A DNA stretch of 25,957 bases from Citromicrobium sp. (lineage in GTDB: Bacteria > Pseudomonadota > Alphaproteobacteria > Sphingomonadales > Sphingomonadaceae). This document shows, one piece after another, positions 16,594 to 25,600 of the stretch (positions are counted from its first letter, which is position 1; every line of letters starts with the position of its first letter). Location of the stretch: assembly GCA_002712945.1 (NCBI GenBank), contig PAVA01000025.1:1-25957 (forward strand). Direction: 5' to 3'. Both the position numbers and the translations under genes were made by a program. Below the pieces are notes generated by a model. That model worked only from the letters and a program-made list of their open reading frames with translations. It did not search any database and had not been told where the DNA came from.

Positions 16594-16600
16594 AAGGGGA
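16594..16600 (+). promoter_or_regulatory. Ribosome binding site selecting a GTG start
   Basis: AGGGGAG sits 6 bases before the GTG at 16607. The overlapping ATG at 16605 is in another frame that stops after seven codons, so the GTG is the start of the PEP-carboxylase-like gene. Confidence 0.75.
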
Positions 16601-16606
16601 GCGAAT

Positions 16607-19402
16607 GTGGGCGAACAAGCCAGTCTGACCAGTCTCGACGGATTGACCGAGCGCCTGCAGGTGCTCCACCGGCGCACGCAGGAGACGCCGCTGTTCAACC
16701 CGGTGTTCCAGCTATCCCATGAAATCTCGCGGGGGCTGGAAAGCGGGGAATTGTCGCTTGACGCCATCGGGGCGCTGGTCGACGAGCTGGTCGGGCAGTC
16801 GCTCGATGCACGGGCGGCACGTCTGCGGCGGTTGCTCGACCCCGAGCAGCGCCGGGCACGCCTCACCGAAATGACCGTTCCTGCCGCGAACGAGGATTTC
16901 GAGACTTATCGCGAGGCCTGGTCGCACCCGCGAATGCACGCGGTCTTCACCGCGCACCCTACGTTCCTGCTCACTCCCGCACAGACCGATGCCGTCGCCA
17001 CCGGCGCGATTACCGGCACGACGCCTTCTGCCGAAAGCGAGGGCGAGCCGCCGGAGATTACGCTGCGCTACGAGCATGACTGCGCGATGGCCGCGATGGC
17101 CAATGCGCAGGACGCGCGCGACACCATCGCGGCTGCTGTGCTCGGCGCGGCGCAGGCCGAGTGGCCCGATCGCTGGCACGAGCTCGACCCGCAGCCTTTC
17201 CGCTTCGCGACCTGGGTCGGGTACGACATGGACGGGCGCACGGATATTACCTGGTACACTTCGATCGCATTCAGGCTGGCGGAAAAGGCACAGCGGCTGG
17301 GGCGCTATGCCGCCTCACTGGAACGGATCGATGCGAGCCACGCGCTGATCGGAACGTTGCGGGCCGCGCAGGAGCACACGCAGTCCATCTCGGACAGCTT
17401 TGCGGGCGACCTCTCCGATCCCCAAGCGCTCACCCAAGCCGCCGACCGGCTGACCCGCGATGATGATGCGAAGCTGCTGTCGCTTGCTCCGCTGATCGAG
17501 CAGCTCGAAGCCGAAGCGCGCGATGCGGAGCCCGAGCATGCGGTGGCCTTGCGCACGGTGACCGCCGCGATGCGGGCCGACGGCCTCGGCATGGGGTGGA
17601 TCCACTTTCGTGTAAACGCCAAGCAGCTGCACAACGCGATCCGGCGCGAGCTGGACGATCCCGAGATCGACCTTTCCAGCCGGGGCGCGATGGCGGCGCT
17701 GCGCGATCTGCTCGCCAGGGCCGGGCCGCAGCGCGCCAACTTCGCCAGCCTCGCGGTGGAGAGCAGCACCGCGGTGCGCCAGTTCCTCGCGATGGCGCAA
17801 ATCCTCAAGCATATCGATGACGATGCGCCGATCCGGATGCTGGTGGCCGAGTGCGAGCAGCCTTCCACGATGCTCGCCGCGCTCTACTTCGCGAAGCTGT
17901 TCGGGATCGACGACAGGATCGACATTTCGCCGCTGTTCGAGACCGAGAGCGCGCTGGAGCATGGCGGGCGCTTCCTCGATGCCCTGCTGACCGAGGATGA
18001 CTATCGCACCTATGCGCGCAGACGCGGGCGGATCGCGATCCAGACGGGTTTTTCCGATGCCGGGCGGTTCGTCGGCCAGATTCCCGCCAGCCTCGCGATC
18101 GAGCGGTTGCAGGGAAGGCTATGCGAAGCGATGGCCGCCAACGACCTGACCGATGTGGCCGCGCTGGTGTTCGATACGCATGGCGAGGGGATGGGGCGCG
18201 GCGCGCACCCCGCCAGTTTCGCCGACCGGCTCGAATGGCCGCTGAGCCCTTGGGCACGACGGCGCTTTGCGCGCGCGGGGATCAGGCTGGAGGCGGAGGC
18301 GAGCTTTCAGGGCGGCGATGGCTACCTGTTCTTCGCGGGGCCGGAACTGGCGCTGGCGACGCTCACCCAGATAGCGGCACTGACGCCGCAGCTGGCCGAT
18401 GCGGACGCGCAGCCCGACCCCTTCTACCGGCGCACCGACCTCAGCCTCGATTTCTACCGCGCGATCAAGGACCATCAGCATAATCATCTGGAGAGCCGTA
18501 CCTATTCGCGCGCGATCACTAGTTTCGGGCTGGGCCTGCTGAACCAGACCGGCAGCCGCAAGTCGCGCCGCCAGTCCGACATCCAGGCCGAGCGCGAGAT
18601 GAGCCTGCGGCAAATCCGCGCGATCCCGCACAATGCGATCCTCCAGCAGCTCGGTTATCCGGTGAACATCATCGCCGGGATCGGCAGCGCGGCCTCGGGC
18701 ACATACGAGGATATTGCCGCGCTCCTCACCGAAAGCGCGCGGGGCCGGCAGATCATGCGGCTGGCCCGCTCTTCCGACGCTCTCGCAAGCATCAAGACCG
18801 TCTCGGCCCATGGCGAATTGTTCAATTCGGCCTACTGGGCGAGCCGCACCTATCGCGGGACCGAGGATCATCTGGCGCGCAGCTGCGAGGCGTTGGCCGA
18901 ATACCTCATCGGTGACGATCGCACGGGCGTATTCCGTCGGCTCGCCTCGCGCCTGCGGGTCGATGCGCTCAAGTTTCACCGGCTGCTCGACCTGATGCCC
19001 GACGAGGCCCCCGAGAACGAACAGCGCGCGGAGCGAGAGAGCGTGCGTCGCCGGATCGGCGCGCTCCAGGCGCTGCGGCTGGCGCTGTTGCAGCACATGT
19101 TCCTGAAAGTCGTCTCGGTCCCGGCGTTCAGCCGGGCGAACGACATCAGCCGAACCGACGTGCTGGAAATGGTCTTTTCGCTGCGGGTGGACGACGCGCT
19201 GGCTCAGCTGCGTCGTGCCTTTCCCACGGACATCGCGCGCAAGAGCGACTTTCCGGTCGCCGAGCCGGGCGATTATCCGCAAGGCGAGGGGGAAGGCTAT
19301 GCGGCGATCCGGCGCGATTACATCGAACCGATCGAGCGTGCCTACCAGCTGTGCTTGCGCATCTCGACTGCCATTGCCAACCAGTTCGGCGCGCATGGCT
19401 GA
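16607..19402 (+). CDS. Phosphoenolpyruvate carboxylase-like protein, diverged (931 aa)
   Basis: Length and the order of conserved blocks match PEP carboxylase, which makes oxaloacetate from PEP and bicarbonate. Retained features are TAHPT with H117, PLFET with E445, the FSD block with D484, H525 and R531 in the HG-x-G-x-GRG block, and a GSRKSRR segment followed by RAIP. Changes from the E. coli enzyme, aligned by eye from memory, are as follows. The lysine of the YSDSxK block is R487. The block HGRGG-x-x-GRG is shortened, with E527 replacing an arginine. The GGDRDGNP block reads GYDMDGRT. The RAIPW-x-x-x-WTQ tryptophans are gone. The C-terminal RNTG is FGAHG. The frame is uninterrupted, so this is not a pseudogene. 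It may be a divergent carboxylase of this lineage or a paralogue with a changed reaction. It follows the M1-fusion gene by 59 bases, and its end is 6 bases from the convergent DUF2891 gene. Confidence 0.8.
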   Translation: MGEQASLTSLDGLTERLQVLHRRTQETPLFNPVFQLSHEISRGLESGELSLDAIGALVDELVGQSLDARAARLRRLLDPEQRRARLTEMTVPAANEDFETYREAWSHPRMHAVFTAHPTFLLTPAQTDAVATGAITGTTPSAESEGEPPEITLRYEHDCAMAAMANAQDARDTIAAAVLGAAQAEWPDRWHELDPQPFRFATWVGYDMDGRTDITWYTSIAFRLAEKAQRLGRYAASLERIDASHALIGTLRAAQEHTQSISDSFAGDLSDPQALTQAADRLTRDDDAKLLSLAPLIEQLEAEARDAEPEHAVALRTVTAAMRADGLGMGWIHFRVNAKQLHNAIRRELDDPEIDLSSRGAMAALRDLLARAGPQRANFASLAVESSTAVRQFLAMAQILKHIDDDAPIRMLVAECEQPSTMLAALYFAKLFGIDDRIDISPLFETESALEHGGRFLDALLTEDDYRTYARRRGRIAIQTGFSDAGRFVGQIPASLAIERLQGRLCEAMAANDLTDVAALVFDTHGEGMGRGAHPASFADRLEWPLSPWARRRFARAGIRLEAEASFQGGDGYLFFAGPELALATLTQIAALTPQLADADAQPDPFYRRTDLSLDFYRAIKDHQHNHLESRTYSRAITSFGLGLLNQTGSRKSRRQSDIQAEREMSLRQIRAIPHNAILQQLGYPVNIIAGIGSAASGTYEDIAALLTESARGRQIMRLARSSDALASIKTVSAHGELFNSAYWASRTYRGTEDHLARSCEALAEYLIGDDRTGVFRRLASRLRVDALKFHRLLDLMPDEAPENEQRAERESVRRRIGALQALRLALLQHMFLKVVSVPAFSRANDISRTDVLEMVFSLRVDDALAQLRRAFPTDIARKSDFPVAEPGDYPQGEGEGYAAIRRDYIEPIERAYQLCLRISTAIANQFGAHG

Positions 19403-19408
19403 GCGCCG

Positions 19409-20407
19409 CTAGTCTCCGACACGCAGTTCCTCGTCAAGCAGGGCCAGCAGCGCGAAGCTCGCCAGCCAGTGTTCGCCCATGTAGTCGCCGGTCACATGGG
19501 GGAGGGCGCTGGCGAGATGCGCTTCGGCCTTGGCGCGCAGCATTTCGCGATCCTCGGCGTGGGAGAGCGTGGTTTCGATCTCGCGCAGGGCCCACGCGCG
19601 GCTGAGATTGAGCCCGTCGAGATGCGCGATCTTGCCATCGCTCCGGTCCGAGACCGTTGCCGGTTCGAGCGCGGCGAGCCAGCCATTGTCGAGCACCAGC
19701 GCGGCGAACCAGGGGGCGAACTCCTCGTGCGGCAAGACGCGGCGCATCAGCAGGGAGGCGGAAAGGACGGGGGAGAGAAATTCGTCGCCGCCCGGCTCCC
19801 ACCCGCGATAGTCGCGCCGGCGCATGAAGGCGTTGCGCGACCATTGGTCGATCGACTCGCGCAGTTCGGGATCACGCTCCGCGGCCCACTCGCGCGCCAG
19901 CGTCAGCGCGAAGGCGGTGTTGTAATGGGTGCCGACGAAGACCGGATAGGTGAGGACGCCGAGGTAATCCGAGAACCGCGCCGCAAAGTGCCGTGCCAGC
20001 GGTTCAAGCTGCGCGGCCCATGCCTCGTCGTGCCGCGCCGCTTCGTGATGGAGATAGAGCAGCCAGCCCCAGCCATAGGGCCGCTCGAACCCGCGTGCGG
20101 AGGGGCGCTGCGCATAGGCCTGCTCGACGCCAAGTTTCTCGGTCGTGAAGGTGCTTGTCGCGAGTTCTGCGATCTGGCCCGCTTCCGCCATGGCGGGAAA
20201 CAGCCGCCGCAAGGTGAGCAGGGTCCACCAGGAATGGACGCAGGAATGCCAGTCGAAACTGCCGAAGAAGCACGGGTGCAGTTCGCGCGGGGGCCGCACG
20301 TCGCCATCGCCGTCCATCACATGATCGAGCTTGTGCGGATATTCGCGCGCGACATGCCCCAGCGCGGCCTGCGCAAAGCGGCGGGCGGTCTTTTCGCCTA
20401 GTTCCAC
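19409..20407 (-). CDS. DUF2891 family protein (332 aa)
   Basis: The protein is soluble, mostly helical, and rich in Trp, His and Arg. Conserved-looking blocks are FAQAALGHVAREYPHKLDHV at about residues 11-30, CFFGSFDWHSCVHSWWTLL at about 46-64, RPYGWGWLLYL in the middle, VGTHYNTAFAL, and TGDYMGEHWLASFALLAL near the C-terminus; this is the pattern of DUF2891. No signal peptide is visible. I choose the GTG at 20407, which overlaps the DUF979 stop by 10 bases and gives the usual N-terminus. The ATG at 20470 would extend 73 bases into the upstream gene. The W/H-rich helical repeats recall alpha/alpha-barrel sugar or amide enzymes, but no catalytic function is established that I can cite. It is the last gene of the pyroglutamate-type operon. 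Confidence 0.85.
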   Translation of the reverse strand: MELGEKTARRFAQAALGHVAREYPHKLDHVMDGDGDVRPPRELHPCFFGSFDWHSCVHSWWTLLTLRRLFPAMAEAGQIAELATSTFTTEKLGVEQAYAQRPSARGFERPYGWGWLLYLHHEAARHDEAWAAQLEPLARHFAARFSDYLGVLTYPVFVGTHYNTAFALTLAREWAAERDPELRESIDQWSRNAFMRRRDYRGWEPGGDEFLSPVLSASLLMRRVLPHEEFAPWFAALVLDNGWLAALEPATVSDRSDGKIAHLDGLNLSRAWALREIETTLSHAEDREMLRAKAEAHLASALPHVTGDYMGEHWLASFALLALLDEELRVGD

Positions 20408-21360
20408 AGCAGAAACGCCCCGATATAGATGATCGCGACATTGCAGACCCACAGCGGAATCGCGGTCCACACCTGCTGCCTGATAACGCCGTTCTGGTCG
20501 TCGAGTTCGAGCAGGGCGGCGGGCACGATGTTGAAGTTCGCCGCCATTGGGGTCAGCAGCGTGCCGCAGAAGCCCGCCAGCATGCCGACCGCACCGATCA
20601 CCGCCGGGTTGCCGCCATAGCCTTCGACCAGCAGCGGGATGCCGATCGCCGCGGCCATCACCGGGAAGGCGGCGAAGGCATTGCCCATGATCATGGTGAA
20701 GATCGCCATGCCGAGGCAGAAGACGATCACGGTGAGCAGGATACTGCCTTCGGGGATCACCGCCCCCGCAAGGCTTCCGATAATGTCACCCACGCCCGCA
20801 AGCGCGAAAACCGCGCCGAGCGCGGCCAGCATCTGCGGCAGGATCGCCGCCCAGCCGATCGAATCGAGCAGGCGGCGGCCTTCCTGCGCGGGGGCGAGCG
20901 CGGGCGGTTTCAACCACGCCATCGCCACGGCCAGCGCGACCAGCACGCCTATCGCGAAGAGCAGCAGCGTTTCGCGCCGTTCCTCGAACAGGCCGGTCTC
21001 ACCGAGCGGGGTCCAGTTGTAGGCAAGCGTTCCCGCGACCGCGACGAAGGGTACGATCAGCGCCGGGATGAAGAGGCGGTTGCCTTTGAGTTCGGAGAAA
21101 TTGAACTTCTCCTCCAGCGTGGTGGTCGGCGGATCGCTGCGCCCGAGCCCGCCGATGCCTGCAATACCGACCAGCGCGAGCACCAGCACGCCGTTGCCGA
21201 AGTCGCCGATATGGCTGCCGAACAGGAAGCTGCCTGCCAGCAGCCCCCAGAAGGCGGCGTTGCCCCAGCGCTTGCCATTGCTGCGGTCGAGCGCGCTCAG
21301 CAGCGCCCAGATGGCGAAGAAAATCCCGGCGAGGATGTAGAGCCATTCGTAGGTGATCAT
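20398..21360 (-). CDS. DUF979 family inner-membrane protein, candidate 5-oxoproline transporter subunit (320 aa)
   Basis: The protein is hydrophobic with about eight to nine membrane segments. It starts at an ATG overlapping the DUF969 stop (ATGA). The MGNAFAAFPVMAAAIG stretch and the glycine-rich AVGMLAGFCGTLLTPMAANFNIVPAALL stretch (given here only as landmarks near residues 230-280) are typical of DUF979 and resemble re-entrant loops of ion-coupled carboxylate transporters. From memory, DUF969 and DUF979 occur as a pair next to pyroglutamyl peptidase or 5-oxoprolinase genes in several phyla. This suggests that together they import 5-oxoproline. The transport role is an inference from neighbourhood. 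Confidence 0.87.
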   Translation of the reverse strand: MITYEWLYILAGIFFAIWALLSALDRSNGKRWGNAAFWGLLAGSFLFGSHIGDFGNGVLVLALVGIAGIGGLGRSDPPTTTLEEKFNFSELKGNRLFIPALIVPFVAVAGTLAYNWTPLGETGLFEERRETLLLFAIGVLVALAVAMAWLKPPALAPAQEGRRLLDSIGWAAILPQMLAALGAVFALAGVGDIIGSLAGAVIPEGSILLTVIVFCLGMAIFTMIMGNAFAAFPVMAAAIGIPLLVEGYGGNPAVIGAVGMLAGFCGTLLTPMAANFNIVPAALLELDDQNGVIRQQVWTAIPLWVCNVAIIYIGAFLLWN

Positions 21361-22097
21361 GCCTGGTCCTCCCTTCGCGTGGGCGTGACGTGGGGAGGCT
21401 CAGGCGGCCTTTCGCGGTGGGCAATCGAGGATGGCAGCCTCCCCAGCCGCCGGTCCATCGCCACGATACGGCTCGAATGGATCAGGAAGGCGCAGATCGC
21501 GGTCGGAATCGCCCAGACCGAGAGTTGCAGCGGCGTCAGCGGGTAGCCCGCAGCCTCGAACACGCCCTGGATCAACAGGATGGAGGCGATGGCGAAGAAG
21601 ATGTCCTCGCCGAAGAACAGCCCGACATTGTCGGTCGCCGCCGACATCGCGAGCACCTTCTGCCGTTCATCCTCGGGCAGATCGCCGTGGGACTTGGTTG
21701 CCGCCGCCTCGGCCATCGGCGCGACCAGCGGGCGGACCGCCTGCGGATGGCCGCCTATGTCCTTCATGCCCAGCGCGGCGGTGAGCTGGCGGAAGGCGAG
21801 GTAGATCACCAGCAGCTTGCCCATGGTCGCGCCGCGCACGCTTTCGATCAGTCCGCGCGCGCGCTGCTGCAGCCCGTATCGCTCGAGCAGGCCGATCACC
21901 GGCAGGATGATCCAGGTGACGCTGATATAGCGGTTATCGTTGAAGGCCTGCCCCAGCGCCTCGATCACCGAGACCGGATCGAGCCCAGCGAGCAGCCCGG
22001 TCGCGACCGCCGCGCCGACGACCACCAGCAGCGGATTGAACTTCAGCGCGAAGCCGATGACGACCAGCGCGATGCCGATCAGGGGCCAGTAGTTCAT
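21357..22097 (-). CDS. DUF969 family inner-membrane protein, partner of DUF979 (246 aa)
   Basis: This small membrane protein has about five to six membrane segments and a polar C-terminal tail of about 35 residues. A central block with GMKDIGGHPQAVRPLVAPMA (about residues 110-129) and the ATDNVGLFFGEDIFFA region (about 152-167) identify DUF969. A GAGGAG sequence sits upstream of the ATG at 22097. The stop overlaps the DUF979 start, so the two are translationally coupled and probably form one transporter. The charged and polar residues in the central block are candidates for substrate or cation binding, but this is not shown. Confidence 0.87.
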   Translation of the reverse strand: MNYWPLIGIALVVIGFALKFNPLLVVVGAAVATGLLAGLDPVSVIEALGQAFNDNRYISVTWIILPVIGLLERYGLQQRARGLIESVRGATMGKLLVIYLAFRQLTAALGMKDIGGHPQAVRPLVAPMAEAAATKSHGDLPEDERQKVLAMSAATDNVGLFFGEDIFFAIASILLIQGVFEAAGYPLTPLQLSVWAIPTAICAFLIHSSRIVAMDRRLGRLPSSIAHRERPPEPPHVTPTRREDQA

Positions 22098-22130
22098 GCG
22101 TCTCCTCGCCCCGACGGGCTGTTGCGATGG

Positions 22131-22574
22131 TCAGCAGCGGGTAATCGGGTAGCTTTCGCCCTCGAACAGCAGGTTGCCCTTGCCCTCGTCGGTCATCTCT
22201 ACCTCGAGCGTGCGCACTCTCGGCGGATCGAGCTTCGTGGTGCCCGGCTCGCCCATCTCGAATTCTTCGTCGATGGTTTCGGTCAGCGTGTCGCCGGAGA
22301 CGGCCCAAGTGCCCGACTCGCCGTCGTTGTGCATGGTCCCGTCGGCTTCGTAGACGACCACGAAGTCCGAGGCGCAGGTTCCATCGTAGGACCATATGCC
22401 GACCAGCCATTCGCGCAGGCCATTATCCGCCTCTTCGACAACCTCCGCAGGTTCGTCGCTTTCGGGAGCGGTGGCGGTCGCCTCCGCATCCTCGCCAGCA
22501 GGTTCTTCGCCTTCCTGCGAGCAGGCGGCCAGGGCGAGGCTGGCCCCGATCAGGATCGACAGTGTTACGCGCAT
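22131..22574 (-). CDS. Small lipoprotein of unknown function (147 aa)
   Basis: The ATG at 22574 follows a GAGGGAGAAACC ribosome-binding stretch and starts a lipoprotein signal peptide: MRV, a hydrophobic run, and lipobox LAAC with Cys18. A low-complexity acidic and alanine/threonine-rich linker (about 19-50) follows. A compact domain of about 95 residues then shows W and G landmarks (LVGIWSYDG, GTWAVSGDTLTE) and a Cys at the very C-terminus. The GIWSYDG..GTWAVSGD pattern is like the lipocalin-type small beta-barrel domains often called DUF/lipocalin-like, but I do not assign a family. A longer frame to 22778 overlaps the oxoprolinase gene and is rejected. It is cotranscribed between the 5-oxoprolinase and DUF969 genes. 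Its role there is unknown. Confidence 0.8.
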   Translation of the reverse strand: MRVTLSILIGASLALAACSQEGEEPAGEDAEATATAPESDEPAEVVEEADNGLREWLVGIWSYDGTCASDFVVVYEADGTMHNDGESGTWAVSGDTLTETIDEEFEMGEPGTTKLDPPRVRTLEVEMTDEGKGNLLFEGESYPITRC

Positions 22575-22657
22575 GGTTTCTCCCTCGAACATGATGCCGG
22601 TCGCCCGGTACTCCCGCAGGCGATGTTGCAGGCTAATGCCGCCGGGGTCCAGTCCGC

Positions 22658-25600
22658 TCAGGCCTTGCCGAAGCCGCCGCCGCCCGGTGTGAGGATCACG
22701 AAGGCATCGCCTGGCTGCATCAGCGCGGAATCGGTCGCCGACAGGTCTTCGCGGGTGCCATCGCTGCGCTCGACCCAATTCTCCCCCGGTTTCGCATCGC
22801 CGCCACCTGCGATCCCGCGCGGCGGCACCTTGCGCCGGTTGGCGAGCATGTTGGCGCGCATCTCTTCCAGAAAGGTGACGCGCCGCTCGACCCCGTCGCC
22901 GCCGGTATGCGCACCCTTGCCGCCCGATCCGCGCCGGATCGCGAAGCGGTCGAGGCGCACGGGCAGCCGGGTTTCGAGAATTTCGGGGTCGGTCAGGCGC
23001 GAATTGGTCATGTGTGTCTGCACCGCGCTCGTCCCGTCATGGTCGGGCCCCGCACCCGATCCCCCGGCGATGGTCTCGTAATACTGGTGGTTCTCGTTCC
23101 CGAAGGTGAAGTTGTTCATCGTGCCCTGACTGGGCGCGAGGCGGCCCGTGGCGGCGAACAGGCAGTCGGTCACGACCTGGCTCGTCTCGACATTGCCCGC
23201 GACCACCGCCGCGCCGGGCTGCGGGTTGAGCATCGATCCTTCGGGCACGATCAGCTCGACCGGGCGCAGGCAGCCGTCGTTCATCGGGATCGGATCGTCG
23301 ATCAGCGTGCGCAGCACGTAGAGCGCTGCGGCGCGGGTGATCGAGCGGGGCGCGTTGAAGTTGTTGTCCTGCTGGGCGCTGGTGCCGGTGAAGTCGAACA
23401 CGGCGGAGCGCGCGGCATCGTCGATCCGGATGCTCACCGCGATTTCGGCCCCGTTGTCCATCGCGTAGGAGAAGGCGCCGTCCTCCAGCCGCCCGAGCAG
23501 CGCGCGTACACTTTCCTCCGCATTGGCGAGGACGTGGTCCATATAGGCCGAGACCATGTCCGCCCCCCGGTCGCGTGCGGCGTGCTGCAGAAGCTCGGTC
23601 CCGCGCGTGCAGGCCGCAAGCTGCGCCCGCAGGTCCGACAGGTTGCGATCCGGCCTGCGCGCCGGGTATTTCGCATCGGCCAGTGCCTCGCGCACCGCCG
23701 CTTCCTGAAACGTGCCTTCGTCGACCAGCAGGAGGTTGTCGATCATGACGCCTTCCTCCTCGATCGTCCGGCTTTCGGGCGGCATCGAACCGGGCGCGAT
23801 CCCGCCGATATCGGCGTGGTGGCCGCGTGCGGCGACGAATGCGTCCGGCTGGTTGCCCGTGTCGGAATAGAACACCGGCACGATCACCGTGATGTCGGGC
23901 AGGTGGGTGCCGCCCCGGAACGGGTCGTTGACGACATAGGCATCGCCGCGCCGGATTCCGCGACCGTCCCTTGCATCTCCGCGGACCTCGATCACCCGTG
24001 CAACGCTGTCTCCCATGCTGCCGAGATGGACCGGGATATGCGGGGCATTGGCGATCAGCGCGCCGCTTCGGTCGAACAGCGCGCAGGAGAAGTCGAGCCG
24101 CTCCTTGATGTTCACCGATGTCGCGGTGTTCTGGAGCACCACGCCCATTTCCTCGGCAATCGCCATGAACAGGTTGTTAAAGATTTCGAGCCGGACCGGA
24201 TCGACTTGCGTCCCCACCGCGCGTGCGCGTTCCAGCGGCACGGTGCGGGCCAGCACGAGGCTGCCTTCCTCGGCCAGCGTCGCTTCCCAGCCTTTGTCGA
24301 CCACCGTGGTCGAACCCGGATCGATGATGAGCGCGGGGCCCGCGACCGCTTGCCCTGTATCGAGCGCGGCGCGCTCCACCGTGCGCCAGTCGCCCGAGGC
24401 TTCGCCGCTCGCCGCGACCGGATCGATCGCCGCATGGCCCAGCCCGCCCGAGGTGCCGCTCGCCTCGACGCTCAGCGCTTCGACCATGATCTCGGCCTCG
24501 GCATCGGAATAGCCGTAGCGCTGGCGGTGCGCGACGCGGAAGGCGGCGTCCATCGCGTCGGGCTCGGTGCATTCCACCGTGAGCATCGAGTCGCTGCCGC
24601 GAAAGCGCAGCCGCGCGCGCGGGACCAGCGTGACCTCTGCGGCAGGAATGCCCTGTTCGGCCAGCGCCGCGCGGCCTTCTTCCTCCAGCGCTTCGAGCTC
24701 GCCCGAAAAGCCACTGTGCAGGGGCCGGACCAGGCTAACCTCGCGGATCGCCTTCACGGGGGCGAGGCCGATTCCATAGGCGGAGAGGATGCCCGCTAGC
24801 GGGTGGACGAGAACGGTCTCGATCCCCAGCTCGTCGGCGACCTTGCAGGCATGCTGCCCACCCGCGCCGCCGAAGCAGGCGAGCGCATATTCGGTCACGT
24901 CATGGCCACGCGCGACCGAGATCTTGCGGATCGCATTGGCCATGTTGTCGACCGCGATGGCGAGAAAGCCGCGCGCGATCTCGTCGAGCGGTTTGGGTTC
25001 CGGCAGGGCCTCCGCGATCTCTTCCAGCCGGGCGGTCGCAGCTTCCGGGTCGAGCGGCTCGTCGCCATCGGGGCCGAACACGCTGGGGAAGAAGGCCGGG
25101 TCGATCCGGCCCAGAAACAGATTGCAGTCGGTCACGGTCAGCGGGCCACCCTTGCGGTAGCAGGCCGGGCCGGGGTTCGCGCCCGCGCTCTCCGGGCCGA
25201 CGCGGAAGCGCGCGCCGTCGAAGGAGCAGATCGATCCGCCGCCCGCCGCAACCGTGTGGATCTGCATCATCGGCGCGGCCACACGCACGCCCGCGACCAT
25301 GTTCTCCGCCGCCAGTTCCAGCTCGCCCGCATAATGCGCGACATCGGTGCTGGTCCCGCCCATGTCGAAGCCGATCAGCTTGCGGTGGCCGAGCGGTTCG
25401 CCCGCCGCGACCATCCCCACGACGCCGCCTGCCGGGCCGGAAAGGATCGCGTCCTTCCCCCGAAACGCGCCAACCTCGGCCAGCCCGCCGTTCGACTGCA
25501 TGAAGCGCAGCCGCCCGACCGGCGGCAAGTCCCTTTGCAGGCCGTCCGTGTACCGTTGTAGCACTGGCGAGAGATAGGCATCGACCACGGTGGTGTCGCC

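Noticed and set aside
14610..16595. 661-codon minus-strand open frame opposite the M1 peptidase domain
   Set aside because: The plus strand carries the HELGH peptidase with clear conservation; the minus frame has no motif.
16605..16628. ATG at 16605 as the start of a gene
   Set aside because: That frame meets a TGA after seven codons. The RBS serves the overlapping GTG at 16607.
20408..20470. ATG start at 20470 for the DUF2891 gene
   Set aside because: It would extend 73 bases into DUF979. The GTG at 20407 overlaps the stop by 10 bases and gives the usual family N-terminus.
22575..22778. N-terminal extension of the small lipoprotein
   Set aside because: It overlaps the 3' end of the oxoprolinase in another frame. 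The ATG at 22574 has an RBS and starts a proper lipoprotein signal.
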